DNA of 10,706 nucleotides from Candidatus Segetimicrobium genomatis (lineage in GTDB: Bacteria > Sysuimicrobiota > Sysuimicrobiia > Sysuimicrobiales > Segetimicrobiaceae), in NCBI GenBank assembly GCA_005883865.1, contig VBAO01000135.1:1-10706 (forward strand), read 5' to 3'. Under the pieces are notes generated by a model. It searched no databases. It was not told where the DNA came from and saw only the letters and a list, made by a program, of their open reading frames with translations. The position numbers and the translations under genes were made by a program. Below are positions 7,296-10,706 of this stretch, one piece after another; within the stretch, counting starts at the first letter, position 1, and the number at the start of each line of letters is the position of its first letter.

Positions 7296-9143
7296 CTACC
7301 TTCGCTCGAGCGGCATGAGCAGGATCGTCAGCCGTTGCCCCGGCGCTCCCGCGCCTCGGAGCGTGAACACGGGCGCGGCCCGGTCCAGCTCCCCAACCAG
7401 CACCGGTGTCGTGGCACCCAGTATAGCACCGCCGGAAGGACCCTGGAAGATTGCGTCCCGCAGACGCGCGGAGAATTCCGGCAACGTTCTCGCCTCCGAT
7501 CCCGCCGCCACCCATCCGTCGGGATGGAGGCCGGCCACCGAGCGCCCGGCCGGAAGGTCGCCAAGGGGATAGACGCGATCACGGTGCCTCAGCTCGGCGC
7601 GGCGGATCCCAAAGCTGCCGAGGTCCACCACGAGCCGGCGGCCGTCCTCCGAGATCGCGGCGGACGCGAGGAGGGGCGCCACCCCGACGGCCTGGAACGG
7701 CCGGGCCGGCTCGCCGGGACGCAGGACCCCGGTCAGCACGGTCCCCGCGCCGGACAGTTCTACGCGAAGGTCGCTTGAGGGCGTGATGGGCTGGACGACC
7801 ATGTCCCGCGCGACGGTGATCCGGTACCGGCCCCCGTAGGGCACCACGACCGCCGCGCTCGTCGTGATACGCGCGATTCGGGTCACGCCGACGGGCTCGA
7901 GCACGGTCGCCTCGGTCAGCCTCGCCGAGCGGGCTCTGGCGGTCTCCCCGAGGAGCGAGAATCCCCCCAGCCCGATCAGGACCAGGAGCAGGCTCCACCC
8001 TGCGCCGGCAGGCGTCGCACGCCACCGCAAGAGTCCTAGGAGCAGCCCAATGTACAGGATGATCGCTCCGCCGGCCAGGAGCGGCGTCACGATCACGAGC
8101 TTGTCCGCGATCGTAGCGGAGTCCACCGCGGGCGCGCCCTCGGGGCCGAGCGCCTCGCCCCACCATCGCAGGCGGCCGCTCCATTCGAGGAACGGCGGCA
8201 GCCAGGGATCGATCCCCCACTCGATCACCTGCCCCCGGCCCGCATCCCACGAGGCGGCGAGCGGGAGCCCGCCGGCGGTCATCCGGCGCGCGGCCGGGTG
8301 CGGCACCAGCGCCGTGACCGTGGCCGGGCCGGACGGGAGCGCACCCCCGTCCGACGCCGCGAGCGCCGCGAGGAAGGGAACTGTTCGGGTCTCGCCCAAC
8401 GTCGCGGGGAGCATCGGCTCGAGCGTTGGGGGGAGGCGAACGCCGGGTCGGGCGATGAGCAGCAGGCGGCCGCCCAGCAGGATCCACGTGCGCAGCGCCT
8501 CCTGCTGCGCGGAATCGAGCGGTGGGGAGTCGAGATCCCGGATCACCACGAGGTCGACCCCGAGGTACTCCTGCCAGAACCGCGGGAGCATGCTCCCCGT
8601 GACGTACACGACCCCGACGCGCCCGGCGAGCCGGCGGAGGGAGGCCAGCCCCGCATGATCGTCCGAGAGCGCGACGAGCAGGCGGCCGGGCACCTGCCCG
8701 GGCGAGATCGGAACGGTCCTCCGAAACGCCTCCCGCCCATGATGGAACACCCGGACCACGAGCGGGCGCCTGGGGTCGCTGATCACCACCCGGGCGTGAA
8801 TGATCTGCGAGGCCCCGGCCACCGCCTGAAACGGGACGGCCGTCGAGGTCACCACCCGGCCGACCTCGGGCCCAAGCGCCGGAGCATCGGCCACGAGCTC
8901 GCCCGGACCCGTCCATGCGGCCGGCGGCAGCTCGACGTCCAGGGGAACCGGAACCCCGATCTTGACCATCCCGTCCCACCCGAGGCGCACGTTGAAACGC
9001 TCGAGCCGAGGATCCGATCCGGATGCCCCCGCCGGGGTCAGGAGCGCGCACCCCGCACAAAGCACGGCGAGGGCATGGCCGAACGGCCATGCCCTCGCCC
9101 GCCTCCCGAAGCTAGGAAGCTTTCTTGCCCTTCTTGACGTCAC
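7296..9143 (-). CDS. Secreted/membrane-anchored protein with GATase-like domain, function unknown
   Basis: From GTG 9143 this encodes about 615 residues; a TTG at 9161 in the same frame would add 6. I prefer GTG because it gives a standard signal peptide: basic TSRRARKLPSFGRRAR, hydrophobic HALAVLCAGCALL, and a cleavage site near PAGASG/SDP. A beta-rich domain follows (about 45-155), then a GATase-like segment (about 155-240) with LDSAQQEALRTWILLGGRLL, and GQVIEWGIDPW near 305. Two membrane helices lie at about 352-372 and 381-399, followed by a second beta-rich domain to the C-terminus. Cysteines occur only in the signal peptide, so the GATase-like domain cannot use a cysteine nucleophile. 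Similar proteins, to my knowledge uncharacterised, accompany ABC-2 permeases and MoxR/DUF58 genes. The start overlaps the end of fmdB by 32 nt in another frame. The CDS is secure, the function is not known. Confidence 0.82.
   Translation of the reverse strand: MTSRRARKLPSFGRRARAWPFGHALAVLCAGCALLTPAGASGSDPRLERFNVRLGWDGMVKIGVPVPLDVELPPAAWTGPGELVADAPALGPEVGRVVTSTAVPFQAVAGASQIIHARVVISDPRRPLVVRVFHHGREAFRRTVPISPGQVPGRLLVALSDDHAGLASLRRLAGRVGVVYVTGSMLPRFWQEYLGVDLVVIRDLDSPPLDSAQQEALRTWILLGGRLLLIARPGVRLPPTLEPMLPATLGETRTVPFLAALAASDGGALPSGPATVTALVPHPAARRMTAGGLPLAASWDAGRGQVIEWGIDPWLPPFLEWSGRLRWWGEALGPEGAPAVDSATIADKLVIVTPLLAGGAIILYIGLLLGLLRWRATPAGAGWSLLLVLIGLGGFSLLGETARARSARLTEATVLEPVGVTRIARITTSAAVVVPYGGRYRITVARDMVVQPITPSSDLRVELSGAGTVLTGVLRPGEPARPFQAVGVAPLLASAAISEDGRRLVVDLGSFGIRRAELRHRDRVYPLGDLPAGRSVAGLHPDGWVAAGSEARTLPEFSARLRDAIFQGPSGGAILGATTPVLVGELDRAAPVFTLRGAGAPGQRLTILLMPLERR
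9066..9099 (-). repeat. Perfect 15-bp hairpin just after fmdB, within signal-peptide codons
   Basis: Plus-strand arm GGCGAGGGCATGGCC (9066-9080), loop GAAC (9081-9084), and the exact reverse complement at 9085-9099. In the mRNA it begins 12 nt after the fmdB stop codon and is also translated as part of the downstream signal peptide. No U-tract follows on either strand, so a classical intrinsic terminator is unlikely. It could attenuate transcription, protect the fmdB 3' end from decay, or control translation of the downstream gene. Confidence 0.8.
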
Positions 9144-9426
9144 TCGGTTTCGAACCCTCAACGCCGGCCCCGCCGGAATCGGCCGGCTTGGGCGCTGGGG
9201 TGGTCTTGGCCGCCTTCGGCGTCCCGCCGTCTCCCTCGGACGGCGCCGGAGTCTTCCGGTGGTCGGTGATGTACCACCCGGACCCCTTGAAGATCAGCGC
9301 CGGCGGGGAAAAGACGCGGCGGACCCGGGCGCCGCAACGCTCGCACCGGTCCACGGTCCCGCCCACCGGATGCACCGCTTCGAACTGGTGCTTGCAGCGT
9401 GTGCACCGGTATTCATAGGTCGGCAT
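9112..9426 (-). CDS. FmdB-family zinc-ribbon protein
   Basis: A 104-residue protein that opens with the FmdB hallmark MPTYEYRC. Cys8-x2-Cys11 and Cys28-x2-Cys31 form a zinc ribbon (Zn_ribbon_8, PF09723), followed by the family motif FKGSGWYITDHRK at about 46-58. The remaining C-terminal half is a low-complexity Ala/Pro/Lys tail ending KKGKKAS, common in this family. FmdB proteins are described as putative regulators (the name comes from a formamidase/acetamidase operon), but their molecular role is unproven. I use ATG 9426 because the family starts with MPxYEYRC; in-frame GTGs at 9432 and 9438 are possible, and GGAAGG upstream fits GTG 9432 slightly better. The gene is first after the promoter at 9505-9534 and overlaps the next gene, so it probably leads the operon. 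Confidence 0.93.
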   Translation of the reverse strand: MPTYEYRCTRCKHQFEAVHPVGGTVDRCERCGARVRRVFSPPALIFKGSGWYITDHRKTPAPSEGDGGTPKAAKTTPAPKPADSGGAGVEGSKPSDVKKGKKAS

Positions 9427-9455
9427 CCTCACACACACCTTCCGCCAACGCGCAC

Positions 9456-9488
9456 GCCAGCCCCGCCCGCCGCGCGGGCGGGGCTGGC
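9456..9488 (-). repeat. Perfect 15-bp GC hairpin in the fmdB leader
   Basis: Plus-strand arm GCCAGCCCCGCCCGC (9456-9470), loop CGC, and the exact reverse complement at 9474-9488. With the promoter at 9505-9534 it would sit about 10 nt after the transcription start and about 30 nt before the fmdB start. No T-tract flanks it on either strand. It may be a 5' mRNA stabiliser, a leader attenuator, or a terminator for readthrough from the upstream synthetase gene. Confidence 0.75.
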
Positions 9489-9504
9489 CGCTGCTGACCT
9501 ATCT

Positions 9505-9534
9505 ATTGTGGCTCCGACCCGCGCCGCGTGTCAA
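9505..9534 (-). promoter_or_regulatory. Predicted sigma70-type promoter of the fmdB-led operon
   Basis: On the minus strand TTGACA (9529-9534) is a perfect -35 element. After an 18-nt spacer comes CACAAT (9505-9510), which matches 4 of 6 bases of TATAAT. The position is notably AT-rich against its GC-rich surroundings (ACAATAGATAG). Transcription would start near 9498 and give a leader of about 72 nt before fmdB. It is the only intergenic gap large enough for a promoter in the window. Confidence 0.6.
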
Positions 9535-9555
9535 GCAACGTCCGCCGACCAGCCT

Positions 9556-9573
9556 GCCCCCCGCATGGGGGGC
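9556..9573 (-). terminator. Terminator-like hairpin after the SAM synthetase gene
   Basis: Stem GCCCCCC (9556-9562) and GGGGGGC (9567-9573) with loop GCAT, starting 4 nt after the synthetase stop codon. The position is right for a terminator, but no U-tract follows on the minus strand, so termination is only suggested. It may act together with the 9456-9488 hairpin. Confidence 0.4.
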
Positions 9574-9577
9574 GGCG

Positions 9578-10706
9578 TCAGCAGACGCTGTACCTGCCTT
9601 CGGCCAGGTTGCGGCAGAAGAGATCGATCCCGGCGAGTTCGCGGTCCACCACCTCCCGAACCCGCCGCTCTACCGGCCCTCGCCGGACCCCTTTGGCGAG
9701 GATGATCCGGGCGGCCGTCACCGGCTCGTCGATCGGGTTGCCGATCTGGCTCACCATCCAGATGTAGACCTCGCGGATCCCTTCGACCTCCTCGTACACC
9801 TTCTGCGCGACCTGGTGGGTGAAGAACGTGTAGATCTTGCCCACATGGGAGACCGGGTTCTTGCCCGCCGCGGCCTCCGTGCCCATCGGCCGGTTGACGG
9901 CGATCACGCCGTTGACCTTGTTCCCCCGGCCGATCTGTCCGCTGTCTCCCGATTCCGCGGAGGTGCCCAGCACCGAGAGGTAGATCCCGCCGATGCCCCG
10001 CCCCGGCTCATCCAACGTGTTGATGTCGAACGAGATCTTCTCCATCGTCGTGCGCCGGGCGAGGAACGTCATCACGGCCTCGTACAGCGCCTGCTTCCGC
10101 CGGAAATACTTGTCTTCGCTGTCGATAAAGCGGTCCACGAACGCGACGGCGGCGGTGAGCTTGAGCTCCCGCCCCAACCGGACGCCCATCACCTTCACGT
10201 CCTCGCCGGCCTCGGGAAACTCTTCCTTGCCCGTGCGCGAATTGATGAACTGCTCGGTCTCCCAGACCAGGCGCTCGGTCTCCGTCATCGGCCAGTACCC
10301 GACCGCCGCCGAGGTGTCGTTCGCGCCGATGGTCGATCGGTTGAAGATGTCCACGAGTTCCGCCGAGCCCGGCTTGATCTCCACCTGGTACGTTACGTGG
10401 GGCCCGTCCAGCGTGTCGGGCCCGCCCGGATCCACGAACCGGAGGTTCTCGCGCAGCCAGTTCTTGGCGGTCTTGATCGCGATCTCCCGGATCGGCACCT
10501 CCCGCCCGTCGATCCCATAGGTGGCCCGATCGCCGAAGACGAGCTTCATCGGTTCACGGATGACCCCCCCGCCAAACCGCACCTCCGCGTCCCCGGCGAC
10601 GAGGAAGGCTTTGTCGATGTTGTGATGCAGGACGCGGCCAAACTGGCTGAGGTACTCCTTGCTCAACTCGACCGAGACGCGATCCATGATCGCGTCGCAG
10701 ATCGAA
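9578..10706 (-). CDS. Archaeal-type methionine adenosyltransferase (S-adenosylmethionine synthetase), 5'-truncated by window edge
   Basis: This enzyme makes S-adenosylmethionine from methionine and ATP in the cytoplasm. The sequence belongs to the archaeal-type family (PF01941), not the bacterial MetK family. The frame is open to the right edge, reading SICDAIMDRVSVELSKEYL, the region that follows the conserved GHPD motif; the internal ATG at 10687 is therefore not the start and about 30 residues are outside the window. Family motifs are visible, numbering from that ATG: GANDTSAAVGYWPMTETE at 121-138, GTSAESGDSGQIGRGNKVNG at 241-260, and NRPMGTEAAAGKNPVSHVGK at 265-284. The protein ends at a TGA, 9578-9580. 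No key motif is damaged, so it should be active. It is separated from the following operon by a hairpin and a promoter and is probably an independent housekeeping gene. Confidence 0.95.
   Translation of the reverse strand, partial: SICDAIMDRVSVELSKEYLSQFGRVLHHNIDKAFLVAGDAEVRFGGGVIREPMKLVFGDRATYGIDGREVPIREIAIKTAKNWLRENLRFVDPGGPDTLDGPHVTYQVEIKPGSAELVDIFNRSTIGANDTSAAVGYWPMTETERLVWETEQFINSRTGKEEFPEAGEDVKVMGVRLGRELKLTAAVAFVDRFIDSEDKYFRRKQALYEAVMTFLARRTTMEKISFDINTLDEPGRGIGGIYLSVLGTSAESGDSGQIGRGNKVNGVIAVNRPMGTEAAAGKNPVSHVGKIYTFFTHQVAQKVYEEVEGIREVYIWMVSQIGNPIDEPVTAARIILAKGVRRGPVERRVREVVDRELAGIDLFCRNLAEGRYSVC

Noticed and set aside
6320..7318. Plus-strand open frame opposite the permease
   Set aside because: Translation is highly charged (Arg/Glu/Asp) with no family resemblance, while the minus strand encodes a clear six-helix permease with a strong SD.
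7579..9090. Minus-strand open frame of 503 codons starting at an ATG inside the 9066-9099 hairpin
   Set aside because: Arg/Gly/Ala/Pro-rich nonsense in another frame of the GATase-like gene; it has no signal peptide and no membrane helices.
10685..10687. ATG as start of the SAM synthetase
   Set aside because: The frame stays open to the edge and reads SICDAI just upstream, a conserved internal part of the family, so the real start is outside the window.
1..10706. Search for tRNA, rRNA, CRISPR arrays, insertion sequences, phage attachment sites and riboswitches
   Set aside because: No cloverleaf-like segment, spaced direct repeats, transposase motif or known riboswitch core was recognised by eye. 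The leader of the SAM synthetase gene, where a SAM riboswitch could be, is outside the window.

Overview
The window is a GC-rich (roughly 70% by eye) bacterial chromosomal segment in which every gene I can support lies on the minus strand, so the genes are read from the right edge to the left. The organism is probably an uncultured or poorly characterised bacterium. Evidence for Bacteria is a sigma70-like promoter, an FmdB zinc-ribbon gene and a MoxR/DUF58/BatA cluster. The methionine adenosyltransferase is the archaeal-type (PF01941) enzyme, which only some bacterial lineages carry. I cannot assign a phylum; a deep-branching GC-rich group (Chloroflexota- or Armatimonadota-like) is only a guess.

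Layout in transcription order. (1) 10706-9578: archaeal-type S-adenosylmethionine synthetase, missing its N-terminus at the window edge. (2) 9577-9427: a 151-bp intergenic region with a GC hairpin just after the synthetase stop, a promoter (TTGACA, 18 nt, CACAAT) and a perfect 15-bp hairpin in the predicted mRNA leader. (3) 9426-9112: small FmdB-type zinc-ribbon protein. (4) 9143-7296: secreted and membrane-anchored protein with a glutamine-amidotransferase-like domain; its start overlaps the fmdB end, and a second perfect 15-bp hairpin sits in its signal-peptide codons. (5) 7282-6563: ABC-2-type permease with no ATPase gene nearby. (6) 6480-5053: membrane coiled-coil protein whose true N-terminus appears to be in another frame from an ATG at 6566, implying a 1-nt frameshift. 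(7) 5056-4046: MoxR AAA+ ATPase. (8) 4043-3132: DUF58 protein. (9) 3135-1339: BatA-type membrane protein with a VWA domain and a GATase-like segment. (10) 1342-1 and beyond: membrane protein with VWA, GATase-like and second VWA domains, cut by the left edge.

Genes 5 to 10 are joined by ATGA/GTGA overlaps or a 2-nt gap, and genes 3 to 5 are also tightly packed, so genes 3 to 10 look like one operon. MoxR ATPases are known to work with VWA/MIDAS partners as chaperone-like complexes (RavA-ViaA, CbbQ-CbbO, NorQ-NorD), and MoxR-DUF58-BatA clusters resemble the Bat operons. Here the core is extended with a permease, a coiled-coil membrane protein and three proteins with GATase-like domains. My inference is a cell-envelope assembly or quality-control machine: cytoplasmic MoxR plus DUF58, coupled to membrane-anchored VWA and GATase-like proteins facing the cell exterior. 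Its substrate cannot be read from the sequence. No rRNA, tRNA, CRISPR array, insertion sequence or attachment site was seen, and there is no gene-free stretch over 300 bases.
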